From: Metridium senile
Lineage: Eukaryota > Cnidaria > Anthozoa > Actiniaria > Metridiidae
Length of the DNA stretch: 64,000 nt
Direction of reading: 5' to 3'
Assembly (NCBI GenBank): GCA_949775045.1
Contig: OX459098.1
Coordinates: 198,501 to 262,500 of the forward strand
In this document: in pieces, positions 49,332-60,900 of the stretch
How the letters are laid out: every line of letters begins with the position of its first letter
Position numbering within the stretch: the first letter of the stretch is position 1
Made by a program: the position numbers and the translations under genes
Notes under the pieces: model-generated
Told to the model about the DNA's origin: nothing
What the model saw: the letters and a program-made list of their open reading frames with translations, nothing else
Databases searched by the model: none

Positions 49332-49632
49332 AACGAATTGAACTGTTTGTTTGGTCAGGACAGTCGAGCGAAGAGGGGAGAGGAACAGATCATGGAGGAG
49401 AGAGAAACACAGCTCAAAAGAACTTTAGAGATAGGTGAGATCACTGGAAGATAATAGGAAGGAGGGAGAAATCTAAACAAATTGGTGAGATGGGAGAAAA
49501 ACGCTGTGAAAAATAGGCCGGGAAAAGTGATATTTCAACGTATTGCTCTTATATATATTTACAGGCCATGAGAAACTTTCAAATCGCTTTTGCGAGCGTA
49601 ATTCTCTAGTTCTACAATGTTTTGCTGTGTGA
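49332..49632 (+). CDS. Candidate last two exons of an unrecognised gene
   Basis: Exon 49332-49434 (acceptor TTTCCAG, donor ATAG|GTGAGA, phase 1) joins in frame to 49565-49632 (acceptor TTTACAG), ending at TGA. The 56 codons begin NELNCLFGQDSRAK, pass through a charged coiled-coil-like stretch (EEQIMEERETQLKR) and end in FCERNSLVLQCFAV. A coiled coil followed by paired cysteines loosely recalls CHCH-type proteins, but the spacing is one short of CX9C, so I do not assign it. Upstream exons were not found. It could be a gene fragment. Confidence 0.35.
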
Positions 49633-50137
49633 TCTCTAGTTCAATCCTTTATGTATCGCATAACATTTCTCAGTCGTTTTTAAAGGTAGTTGGCACGCAA
49701 CTAGTATTGAACACAACGGTGGCCATTTTATTTCTTTTATCGATACCAAATACCAGTGTACTCCTAAAGCAATCTCACTATTGCTGTAAAATATTGGTGT
49801 ATTGAACGGTCATCCACCACAAAAGCCCCAAACAATAAATAACCCCTCCCTCCTTCAAAATTGACAGTCAGGATTGGAGACCGGGGGGAGTATGTACGCC
49901 CATATATTTTCTATCCCTTCTGATGGTAAGAGTATGGTTTTGGCCTTGCTCAGTGCCATAAACACTACTCAGGATTGTGGTTAAATCAGTATTTCATCAG
50001 TGCACATAGGATTGTGTATTCAGTGGAGTTTGTCAAACCTTTTATCAGCGATTTTAAAGTAAAATTGATATCATCAAAATCTATGAACGCTCTTTTTATT
50101 CTAGTGTAGGTTTGTATGTTGGAATCATTGTTTAAAG

Positions 50138-50208
50138 AATTGAGGATCATCAACCTTTTTTTGGATTATTTATTCAATAAACAATCCAAAAAAGGTTGAT
50201 GATTCTCA
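50138..50208. mobile_element. Perfect hairpin
   Basis: GAGGATCATCAACCTTTTTT pairs with its inverted copy AAAAAAGGTTGATGATTCTC across a loop of about 25 bases. Confidence 0.75.
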
Positions 50209-50267
50209 GCTCTTTTTATTGTTACATGCACATATCGTGTATTTACAAAAACTATATACAACAATAT

Positions 50268-50440
50268 TTGTTATATAGCTAATCATTTTGACTATATAAC
50301 GAGCATTCTCATTGGTTGATAGATGCTCACGTGATACTAGTTAAATCTAACTGTAACTAATCCCGACAAGTGCCCAGCGCATTGAATAAAAATTCAAATT
50401 TTCTTAATTTACTTGTCTAAAATGATTAGCTATATAACAA
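50268..50440. mobile_element. MITE-like element with TATATAGC ends
   Basis: GTTATATAGCTAATCATTTT and its exact inverted copy enclose about 130 bases. Confidence 0.75.
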
Positions 50441-50444
50441 AACG

Positions 50445-50672
50445 CTTAATGACTGATCCCTCGGGAAATATTGAGATTCTCGGGAAACAAAACTAACTGT
50501 TTCCCTCGGGACCAGTCATTAAGTGTATAATATACAATACTATATATACAATACTATATTTAGACTGCGAGCAGTCCCTACTTTTCCCTCCGGATTCAGA
50601 AACTTTTATATTTTTCTCTCGTTTTCCTCGGAATCTGGAGGGAAAAGAAGGGACTGTTCGCAGTCTATACTA
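50445..50672. mobile_element. Two adjacent palindromes
   Basis: At 50446-50524 the ends CTTAATGACTGATCCCTCGG / CCCTCGGGACCAGTCATTAAG pair. At 50561-50672 TAGACTGCGAGCAGTCCCTA pairs with AAGGGACTGTTCGCAGTCTA. The second uses the same CAGTCCCTACTTTT word as 41620-41820. Confidence 0.7.
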
Positions 50673-50699
50673 TATTATACACCATATTCAAAACAACGT

Positions 50700-51412
50700 T
50701 GTCACTTGAATCAAAGCTACACTCTTGAAGCCTGCAAAGGAAGTTGGTATTTCTTCTTGTTATCGATTTATTCATAGCATATTTTGGTTGTACGTGTTTG
50801 TGTTATATGACCATAACAAGTTGTTGCAGTGGTAGATTATGAAACAAATATTTCATCCTTTGCAAGCTTCATCGGCAGGGACAACGATTATTGAAATTGG
50901 TGTGTGTAATAGATGGGAACGGCCGTTCTGTATAGAATTTTGACACCGGTAAATCTCATACAGAACGAACGCGAATATTGTATAGCACTTATGATCTCCA
51001 ACTCTAGTTACGTTCTTTCTTATTTTACTAAAATTATCAAGATATAACATGCAGTAAATCTGGCCGAGAACATTCAAGTCAAAACTTAGCTTGTGTAAAT
51101 CCGGACGGTTCTGTATCTAAAATACAACCTTCTTCAAGGTTGAGTTATGCTTTTACCTTTTTCATTACGGTATGAATGATTGAGTTTATAATGATTGTTA
51201 ATTAACTATTAAATACAATTATTAAATGACTATTCAATATAAATTCCTACACTATATAAAGCTGCTTTTATAAAAAGACTACCCACAGGAAGCCCGACAA
51301 TTAAACTAATCTCTATCCACAGGGAGCCCAACAATTAAAATATATTCTATCCACAGGAAGCCCAACAGTTAAATCAATCTCTACCCACAGGAAGCACAGG
51401 AAGCCCAATTAC
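50700..51412. other. Region downstream of the ChaC gene
   Basis: No gene seen. At 51285-51410 the word CCACAGGAAGCCC recurs five times, and another copy lies inside the last ChaC coding exon at 51483-51495. Confidence 0.5.
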
Positions 51413-54400
51413 CTAGACTGCAACTGTCACATTACAAATCACCAAATTCTGTTGAACTAAGTCATTCCAAGGAATTACCCTGTCCACAGGAAGCCCAAGT
51501 AGTTTTCTCGCCAGGGAGTCAATATGAAATAAATGATCATCTTGTGCAGTTGGCGCATGCTCTTTCATGAAGTCCACAAGACGAAACAAATACTCCACGT
51601 TTGGACCACACTGCCCATGCGCACAAACGATCTGTTGGGCCAGCTTTTCGGTCGATTCTAGGCCCATAAACAAAGCGTTCGTTTCTGTGGCAACGTAAAT
51701 AACAACGGGGATGATGTTTGATAGTGTCTTGGAGTGGAATGTTTCTTCGTGTATTTCGTAGCCACCTAGTTTACATTCACGATGGTTGAGTTTTCCTAGA
51801 GCTTGGTTGTGGTTCTGTTTGTTGACTTTGAAAGCAATACCCCACACTTGACTCTGTTGAATAAAGGTTTTTGGTCAAATACAATACGAAACATTTAATC
51901 AATAACTTTTATAAAAAGTTTAACAATTTTCAATTTTTACACCGACGAAGCGATAAAGCTCGAAACGTCAGTAACCGGTCAAGTCAGCATTTTTTAATGA
52001 CGTTGTACAAATTTCATTCTATAACCTATCGTTTATATCAAACACCGATGCAGCCTATACGAGTTTACTCGCTAGTTTCCATTTACTTTTCGAGTTTTTA
52101 TAAGTAACAAGAGTGGAGATAAACCATGTGTTATTTGTTATCGTTGCTTCAGTAATACGTACATTCTTTGTCTAACCATAAACACCCTTTCCGGTAACGT
52201 TTGTCAACCGCAACCAGCCCACAAGCTTCAATGCCGAGGCGAAACGTTGCTAATAATTATGAGTATTTTGACAGTTTTCACAAAATTTAGTTAGCAACGC
52301 AAAGGATCATGGATCAATTCAGAAACTGTACATGTCTTTTTTGTTGATAAGTCAAAATAGTCATTTCTCAATAACAAATTCACGATGTGGCCATGAAACT
52401 CCTGCGTTGTTGTAACGTATACATAAAACCCATATTATAAAAAGGGCGGATGCAATTGGGCTCCTTTGGGAGCCAACAATAAACTTAGAAATAAAAATAC
52501 AAACTAAACTAACTGATAAATGCAAAAGGTTGCATGTGTAGCGGCAGCTAGAGAAGCCGATGTAAGCTCTTAAGTAGTCTAGCTTATTTTGTTTCTATGT
52601 GTAATTATAATAGAATGAAATTTATAACACCGAAAAAAAATGTTAACTTTACTGACGTTTCGAGCTTTAGTCCTTCGTCGGAGTAAAACATGTTTTACGG
52701 TGTTACAACTTTCATTATATTGGCCTATCGTTTATATCAAACACCGATGCAGCCTATGCTAGTTTACACGCTATAGTTTCTATTACTATACATCGATCAC
52801 TCAATTATTTATATCTATAGCTAGGTAATAAAAATTTGGATTTTTCCACAAAGAACGATGTTATGAAAATGATAAAAATATATGTTGTATTATTCCGTGC
52901 TTTAATGGATGAGTGGTTGTGTCTGTGACCACGTTGTTTTCGTGTGGTAAGAGTGTTCTTACAGGTAGGCTGATTACACAGATCCACAAAAGCCACTATT
53001 TATCATTTAAAATAACAATTAAAATCCTGTATTTTTTAAAGTTTTTGCTTTTCTTATCCCTTTTTGTGTTTTTTTTTCTATCCGTTTTCTTATTCGTTCT
53101 TGCATTTAATCATTTATTTAAACATTGTATCGGTCGTGATTTCAATCTTTTTCTCTTTCTTTCTTTCTTTCTTTCCTTCTTTCTTTCTTTCTTTCTATCT
53201 TTCTGTCTGTCTATCTGTCTGTCTGTCTTTCTAGCTTATACATGTTATACGTGCTATACTAAGTTAATCCTTTATGACTCATTGCTATATGTGTGATTCC
53301 AACAATTCAAATCTTCTCGGAATAAGATTTTTTGCCTTTCGTAGAAAGTTTTGGAACAAAACTTCTTATTACCAAACGGCCTAGAAGCTTAGCAACGACT
53401 TAGTCGATTAGAATACAAAGATGCAAAAATGCCTGTTAATTAGTTTTTTTTTACTGTAAAATTGGTAAAATGCACGAATGTCTTTTTGCCTTGATATGGA
53501 CATTACTGACAGAGCCAAAATATCTGATCACTTTTAGGTACTAAAAAATTGTATTACGTTTTAATTCTTGGTATATAAAGGCCCGGCCGGGCAAACGGTT
53601 TCAACATTTACTTCAACATCCGTTCGAATTCGAGTTTGTTGAATGGCAATGTTTAAACACTTTTAGTTAAAAAAAAACCTCTTTCAACATCAATTCAACA
53701 TCGATTCAACACGTTTCAATAACGCTGAAAGAGTTTAAAAGCGTTAAAACATTGCCACTCAACAAAATTGAAGGGATGGTGAAGCAAATGTTTAAACCGT
53801 TTGCCTGGGCCTTTATTTGATTGACAAGTTAGCACACTAAGTTACTTCAAAGCTCACATTTGGTCCTTTGGTCTCAAAACAATGCCAAAACGCAGTTGGT
53901 AAATTCAGCTTTAATGATATTTTTAAGTGTTTAACTTTAAGCCATCGAAAATTCTGCTGTAGTGAAAACCGATCTTAAAGCACAGAAACTACCATATATA
54001 GTCATTTTAGATTATTTTATTGAAAATATAAGAAAAGTTACCAATAATCTTCCATTTTACAAATAGAGAATTCAGTAAAACTTTTTGATTGATAAACTAA
54101 CTTAACATATAAAACTTTGTAGTTAGCAAATCCGTGAAATATTTAGTACACAAGACAGTTTTTCATTGTTTTTTTTTTCATATATATGATTTTGTGCATT
54201 ATTTCATAATATTTCATTTTTGAATCAAAAATAAAACTAAATCTTTATTTCACAGTATTATAAGAATCGTAAAATTGATAATTCTAACTTTAAAGTAGAG
54301 TGCTGTGAAATATAGAATTAAATAGTACAAAATAGTGCTTAGCAAAAATTGTACTATTATTTGTACTCTCACATTACAGAGTGAGTCTGAAATTTCGTCA

Positions 54401-54878
54401 AAATGACGCACTGCAAAATTAGTAAAGCATTAAAAATTATGGCTATATTCTAATAATAGGATATATAGTCATATCTAGTAATATTTCCAGTAGAATATTA
54501 TAGTTATTTTGAGTTAAAATGTTTTGGAAATCAAAAGTAGGAATAAGTCTTTTATTCCTACCTGTTTTTCTTTGACCAGTGTAACCACACGACCAGGCTG
54601 AAATATGAAAGTCGTACTTCATTGAGCTTCATGTAAACATACATAATAATAATAATAATAATGATATTACTCTTTACACAAATTACCGTGTTTTCGTTGC
54701 CTCTATGCCATGTACTTCCCTGCCAAAATCGTCTCGCAAACCCTTGGATATAACCAATGTGTTTTTCTTCGTATTGAAAATCTGGTTTCCAAGTTAGAGA
54801 GCCATAGCCGAAGACCCAAACATCGCTGGATAACTCGTCGTTAATAGACTCCAACGTTGGCGAATTTACACCAAGCAT
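51413..54878 (-). CDS. ChaC-type gamma-glutamylcyclotransferase (222 aa)
   Basis: Three exons on the minus strand: 54878-54687, 54597-54562 (only 12 codons) and 51853-51413, joined in phase 0. The protein carries the ChaC signature [15 protein letters not shown] at residues 20-34, then [12 protein letters not shown], and PGRVVTL supplied by the tiny middle exon. The likely catalytic glutamate is Glu102 in [17 protein letters not shown] and DHLFHID complete the fold. ChaC enzymes cleave cytosolic glutathione to 5-oxoproline and Cys-Gly. The length suits CHAC2 (about 180) or CHAC1 (about 220); I cannot choose between them. Intron 2 (2.7 kb) holds two dispersed elements, a TTTC-rich tract and a MITE. 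No signal peptide. Confidence 0.9.
51930..52790. mobile_element. Two copies of a dispersed element in the ChaC intron
   Basis: At 51935-52085 and 52612-52790 a TTCGTCGG-type core (in opposite orientations) is followed by the same 60-base flank (CTATCGTTTATATCAAACACC, GATGCAGCCTAT). The second core has inverted ends: ATGAAATTTATAACACCG against CGGTGTTACAACTTTCAT. Confidence 0.7.
53150..53232. repeat. (TTTC)n / (TCTG)n microsatellite
   Basis: TTTC units pass into TCTG units within intron 2 of the ChaC gene. Confidence 0.93.
53577..53816. mobile_element. MITE-like element, about 240 bp
   Basis: Inverted ends: AAAGGCCCGGCCGGGCAAAC at the left pairs with GTTTGCCTGGGCCTTT at the right, and arms remain paired for about 70 bases with mismatches. 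Confidence 0.78.
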
Positions 54879-55224
54879 GTTGAAACCAATACTATTTTTC
54901 TGGATAAATAGTTATCTTGGTTTAAAACGTGGTATATTTCATCACGAATCGGCGAAGATTTTGGAAGGACATTTGTCTATTTACATCAGACAAAATTTCA
55001 CTTTAGTGGCTTTCCAGATCATGTAACGCAATATTGGACCGACGCTTCGACCAATCAGAGCCAAGAGCTGTGTTTTGGTTCGCTGTGATTGGCTGTTGCC
55101 GTTTCTGATGCAAGAAAACAATGTATTTCAATAACGCAAGGGAAATGTGACAGCCCCCACACACTGGATGTGATTTTACGTCGACATTTGCAATGGGTGG
55201 AATAGGAATCAAGCTTTGTTTAAG
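54879..55224. other. Upstream region of the ChaC gene
   Basis: No gene seen. A CCAATCAGAG / CTGTGATTGG pair near 55051-55093 could be inverted CCAAT boxes of the ChaC promoter. Confidence 0.4.
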
Positions 55225-55825
55225 AGGACAAGCATGTTGTGTAAACACGCTACCAGATCTATGAAACAACGGAGTGTTTCACAATACTTCTAGCAAATAT
55301 TTAACAAATAAAAAAAAAACTAAAGTTATAATATTTCAAAAATGTCCCTATAAAAATGTTTCTACAAAAATGTTCAAGCATGTTGTGTAAACATGGTAAC
55401 AGATCTATGGAACAACGGAGTGTTTCACAATACTTCTAGTAAATATTCAACAAAATAAAAAAATAAAAAAGAAGTTATAATATTTCAAAAATGTCCCTAT
55501 AAAAATGTTACTACAAAAATGTTCAAGCATGTTGTGTAAACATGGTAACAGATCTATGAAACAACGGAGTGTTTCACAATACTTCTAGCAAATATTTAAC
55601 AAATAAAAAAAAAACTAAAGTTATAATATTTCAAAAATGTCCCTATAAAAATGTTTCTACAAAAATGTTCAAGCATGTTGTGTAAACATGGTAACAGATC
55701 TATGAAACAACGGAGTGTTTCACAATACTTCTAGCAAATATTCAACAAAATAAATAAATAAAAAAAAAAGTTATAATATTTCAAAAATGTCCCTATAAAA
55801 ATGTTTCTACAAAAATGTTCATAAC
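55225..55825. repeat. 147-bp tandem repeat
   Basis: Four copies of a unit with CAAGCATGTTGTGTAAACA and TCTATGAAACAACGGAGTG; differences are mainly in the length of A-runs. Confidence 0.93.
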
Positions 55826-55969
55826 TGATATTGCTTAGTATTAAAATATTCAAAAATCATACCTTTGCTCGTTATTGAATGAATGAATGAATGTAAGAAT
55901 GATAAAATATATGAATAAAGTTAAAGTTTGTATTCTCCGTGGAACGGCTAGCCGTTGGGAGTAGCTGGT

Positions 55970-56175
55970 CTGGCCCAAACGTCCAGCCAGCTATGAAATT
56001 GTTTCTTCTTCATCATCATTGACCTGATCTGGCCTCTGTCGAGGCCCGTCCACTTTTCTAATTTTAGCCAGCGATCGTGTGAGTATTTTCGTTGGTTTTT
56101 GGCGAAGAGTATCTGCTTCTATGGCATGAAATTTTCCATGCGGACCACATGACCGAGCCAACGCATGGATGGATG
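55970..56175 (-). mobile_element. Decayed 3' end of a LINE reverse transcriptase
   Basis: The minus strand encodes R-W-L-G-H-V-V-R-M-E-N-F-M-P, the typical C-terminal motif of many LINE proteins, then hits a stop. Only the tail remains. Confidence 0.6.
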
Positions 56176-56934
56176 GAAGAATAATTAAATAAATGAATGA
56201 ACGAATGAATAGAAGAATGAATGAATGAATGCATAAATGAATGAATGAATGAAAGAATGAAAGAATGAAAAATAAATGAATGCTGAATGACTGACTGACC
56301 GACTAAATTAATGATAAAACAACTGAAGCTAGCACGGGTAAGGCACAAACCACTACATTGCCTTTTTTTTTAACGCTGATTGTTCGTCTACACAAATCGT
56401 TATTCTAGATACTGTGAACCCACCAGGCATTACAAAGCTACGTTCAGCAATTCAACCAGCCGTAAAACCACTTTTACAATGACATATTACAGTGGCATTC
56501 ATTAGAGGAGGGGTGGACAGGAAACGCTCGATCACAATATCATGAATAACATCACATGGTTTTCGATGCTTATTATTATTAGTTTGTAATAGTTATTGAC
56601 ATTATTTTCAAAATCATCAATATTCAGTTAGTTGTTAGTTGTTAGTATGCATCTAATCTAATCTAATCTTATCGATAATCTCAAGCTCAAGAAGGATAGC
56701 TAATTTATGTTAAGTACATGTGTTACGTGACCAAGTAGATATTGCAGCCTAGAAACCTGTTTTAATCATCGTGTCTAAGAACATTCTAGATACACTTTGT
56801 GCGTTTATGTTGTAGCTACTTGAGTCAACTGGCAGCTACTACTTAGAGTTAAAACAAAATAATGATAATGATGTCACGTAATACATGTATAGAAAAGTAG
56901 AGATATAATTATGAGTAATATTGATGTTCTCATC
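56176..56934. other. Gap with GAAT repeats and one possible exon
   Basis: Bases 56180-56285 are GAAT-rich. At 56409-56482 a good acceptor (TTATTCTAG) opens 24 codons ending TGA. Nothing else is recognisable. Confidence 0.4.
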
Positions 56935-57145
56935 ATCATTTTCGCCATCACTATCGTTTTAGCTATCATTATTATTATCCTCGTCATAATTACCATCATC
57001 ATCATCATCATCATGACCATCCGGCATCATCATCATGATCATCGTGACCATAATCATTAATATCATCATTATGTCATCACCATCATCACCTTATCATCAT
57101 CATCATCATCGTGACCATCATCATCATCATCATCACCATCATTGG
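56935..57145. repeat. ATC trinucleotide repeat
   Basis: Interrupted ATC runs; frames across it are artefacts. A second stretch of the same kind lies at 57660-57990, next to the ERMARD-like 3' end. Confidence 0.93.
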
Positions 57146-57204
57146 GTCACCGTCATTAATCATATGAATCACGATGTGTCTATCTTGAAACTACTTTTCA
57201 AACA

Positions 57205-57390
57205 TTACAGTGCGAATCGAAAAACCGTGGGCAACTAGAAATATTTTAGTTAATTGTTCGTTGAACAACTTACAAACAACTCTAACTACAAAAAGTTTAT
57301 CATACTACACATCATTCAAATATCTTGCGGTTATATAGTTGTTTCTGAGTTGTTCAACAAACAATAAACGATTTCTAAAATATTTCTAGG
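57205..57390. mobile_element. Foldback element beyond the ERMARD-like gene
   Basis: CTAGAAATATTTTAG and GTTCGTTGAACAACTT at the left (57235 on) pair with their inverted copies ending near 57390. The left end also offers a CTAG splice acceptor and a nine-codon frame (57234-57205, minus strand) that could be a terminal ERMARD-like exon. Confidence 0.55.
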
Positions 57391-57659
57391 TGCAATAGTT
57401 TCTCTATACTGAAGTCACGTTTCCAATATAGAATGTTCTCAACAAGTTTTCAATGTGACTTGTAACAACACTATGAGCCTTTTCGGAACGAAATCCTTGT
57501 GTCGCGTTACCACCGGCATGTCTAAGGATTGCGTTACCACCAGGGTGACGTGTCACGTACGATGTAACGTCATATACCTAGGAAAGTGTCAAGCCATGTT
57601 TTTAGAAAACCTATACGGAGTTTCACTATGAGGAATTTGGTTGTAACTTTCAATATTTA

Positions 57660-57682
57660 ATTTCGCCATCATCATGCACCAG

Positions 57683-57750
<68 letters not shown>

Positions 57751-57990
57751 CCACCATCATCAACAACAACATCGTCATCATCATTGAAAGGTAAAAAAGT
57801 TATTTATTTTATCATCATTATCATCTATATCGCCATCACCATCTTCACTATCAATTATAATCGTAATCATCATCGCCATCATCATCATCACCAGCACCAC
57901 CATCACCAAAATGATGTCATCATCATCATCATCATCATCATCATTATTATCACCACCACCATCACCACCATGATGTTATCATCATCATCA
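57660..57990. repeat. (ATC)n and related trinucleotide repeats
   Basis: A near-pure ATC run (57683-57750) and interrupted ATC/ACC runs up to the last ERMARD-like exon. Confidence 0.95.
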
Positions 57991-57996
57991 TCATCG

Positions 57997-60900
57997 TCAC
58001 CACCATAACGCAAGTACCTTGTCATCAATGATGATCCAGAGATCGTCTTCACTGCTATGCTTTGCTACTTCACTCAATTCAAAGAGTCCGCTATTCCCAG
58101 TAGTAATACCGTGGGTGTAATTGTTTACTATCAATTCCAGTAGCTGATCACACACAGCGTTACACTCATCCCATCGATTCTTTGATTGACAGCTTAATGA
58201 TTCTAGGTTCTCAGAAAACTGAAGACACCGCTTAAGGAACCTAAGAAAGTGTTAAAAGAGAGTTAGGACGTTAATCCTTCGTCGTAGTAAAAATGGTATC
58301 CTATACACCGTGTAAAAGAGAGTGTTACTTACTGACGTTTAGGACGTTAATTATCCTTCGTCAGAGTAAAAATGGTATCTTCAACACCGTATAAAAGAGT
58401 GTTACTTACTGACGTTTAGGACGTTAAATTAATCCTTCGTCGGAGTAAAAATGATAACTTATACACCGTATAAAAGAGAGTGTTACTTACGGTCGTTTAG
58501 GACATTAATCCTTCGTCGTAGTAAAAATGGTATCTTATACACCGTGTAAAAGAGAGTGTCACTTACTGTCGTTTAGGACGTTAATCCTTCGTCGGAATAA
58601 AACTGGTAACTTATACACCGTACGAAATAGAGTGTTACTTACTGTCGTTTAGGACATTAATCCTTCGTCGGAGTAAAACTGGTAACTTATACACCGTATA
58701 AAAGAGAGTGTTACTTACTGACGTTTTGGACGTTAATCCTTCGTCGTAGTAAAAATGGTATCTTACACACCGTGTAAAAGAGAGTGTCACTTATTGACGT
58801 TTAAAACGTTAATCCTTCGTCGGAATAAAACTGGTAACTTATACACCGTGCGAAAGAGAGTGTTACTTACTGACGTTTAGGACGTTAATCCTTCTTCTGA
58901 TTAAAAATGGTAACTTATGCACCGTATAAAATAGAGTATTACATACTGACGTTTACCTATCGTCAAATTTTAAAGAAGATATTACATGCTATTGAGACTG
59001 AGAACCATGAAATGTATATTAGGCTACAGGCACATACCTTATGTACTTCGGTTCCAGTTCCTTGGTTTGCAACGAAGAGAGTTCTACAGCCACCACCAAC
59101 AGTGTTACTCGAAGCACACTGCGGTAAGATGGTAGAACGGTTGCAAGTCTTTTGTAGTTTGTTCTTTGACGGGATCTGAGTTCCTTGTTTTGCCATTGAT
59201 GGTAACGCTGACTTGCTATGTCAAGAACCTGAGAAATAAGGTATAGTATACTAGATAATACATTTTAAATGCTTGAGAAAATCATTATCGATGTTACATT
59301 ATCAACATTCATTACCAGTAATATTATTAATACCATCAAATACATCATCAATATAATCATCATCATCACCGCCACCATAAATATATCACGACCATCATCG
59401 ATCATCAGTATCATAATCTTCATCATCACTAGTCATCACCATCATCATGTGAATCACCACCACCATCAACACCATTACCGTTATTGCTATTATCATCACT
59501 GACTCACCAACCTGCGTTGCCATGGTGCTGCAATGTTTCACAATACTGTGAAGTAACGCAGCAACCTCTAGTTCTTTCTTCGGTCTGTACAACGTTTTTA
59601 ATCGTATCTCATCACACAAGTCTTTCACTACTTTACTGAACTCTCTTTCCAAACAAACAGCTACCAAATCAACTGCAAACACCTTCTTGCTGTTGAGAGC
59701 ATTCAAAGCTTTCTGTATCATTCCATCTCTTTGCAGTGAAGACGCGCCGTCGCTTTCTACGTCTATTTGCAATTCATTAGGTACCAAAACTTCATCCAAT
59801 TTCTCAAAAAGTTTTGATGAACGGATTTCTCTGTTTAGAATGACTAAAGGATGATATATGGCTTGATAGTTTTCTGCAATTTGGATTATCTGAGTTAAGC
59901 GACTGTTTGCTTCTGTAGTAGAACTTCTATCAGATATTGTGCCATTTGATTGCTTGTCTACAGCATTTTCCACTGTGGACAGTTTCACATCTGTAGTGTA
60001 ACATTTTTCCTCAGAATGAAATTCTGCAATTTCTGTTATATTTGATTGTTTGACTTCCGCCTTTTTCGTCTTTGAATTGGCATTACTTAACTCTGTAAAG
60101 GCAGCCATTGTATAAAGTGGAATATTTAATGTTTTGGAGTCTTGACTGAATCGCACAACAAATGCAGTACAAATGCAAATTATATGGTGACAAAGATCTT
60201 GAGAAACTGTGTCAAGATCAACCTCTCCATGGCTTAGATGATCTCGTATTCGAGGTCCTTCCGAATGGACAAGAATGTCCATCAGCATCTCGATGCACTG
60301 GTCTCCCATTTTGGTTATCAGTTGATTCTCTGACCCATCGGGAAGTGAAGGGGCGAGGATCTGAAAGAATCGTGGAAAATATTTTAGAATAGAATGGATG
60401 AATGGATGAGTGAATGAATGGATTGATTGATGAATGAATGAATGCATCAATGAATTTTTAACTGATCAATTAATCCAATTATTGACCTACCTCATCAAAT
60501 GTAGTGTATAAAGTTGTAGACTCTGCTGTTAGTACCCTGCCGGGGCATTGATTGGCCCATGCAAATGCCATCCTTAATGAATGTTCTAGTTGAGGCAGAA
60601 GCAAAATCATAGCAAAGCCATACTTCTTTTCCTCGTAAAATGAAAGTGCTTTTTCCCAAATTCTTAGCTTCTTGGTTTGTGAGATGAAACAGTTATCAAT
60701 GTTGAGTATTTCAGATAGGACAGAAATGATATCAATTTTTGGAAACACTTCAAATAGTGTGTCCAGGTTTGAGAATGTCATCATTGGTCGTCTCTTGATG
60801 GTGAGATTGGTGAGTCGGCGACCTATCTGTGTCATCATGAGGATAAGGAATGATCCATACCTGAAAATAGGAAATACATATAGAAACTTACTATATAGTA

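Noticed and set aside
58963..59196. Minus-strand frame ending in a cysteine-rich stretch
   Set aside because: Shadow of ERMARD-like exon 4; the frame joined to exons 3 and 5 is different and encodes a membrane segment.
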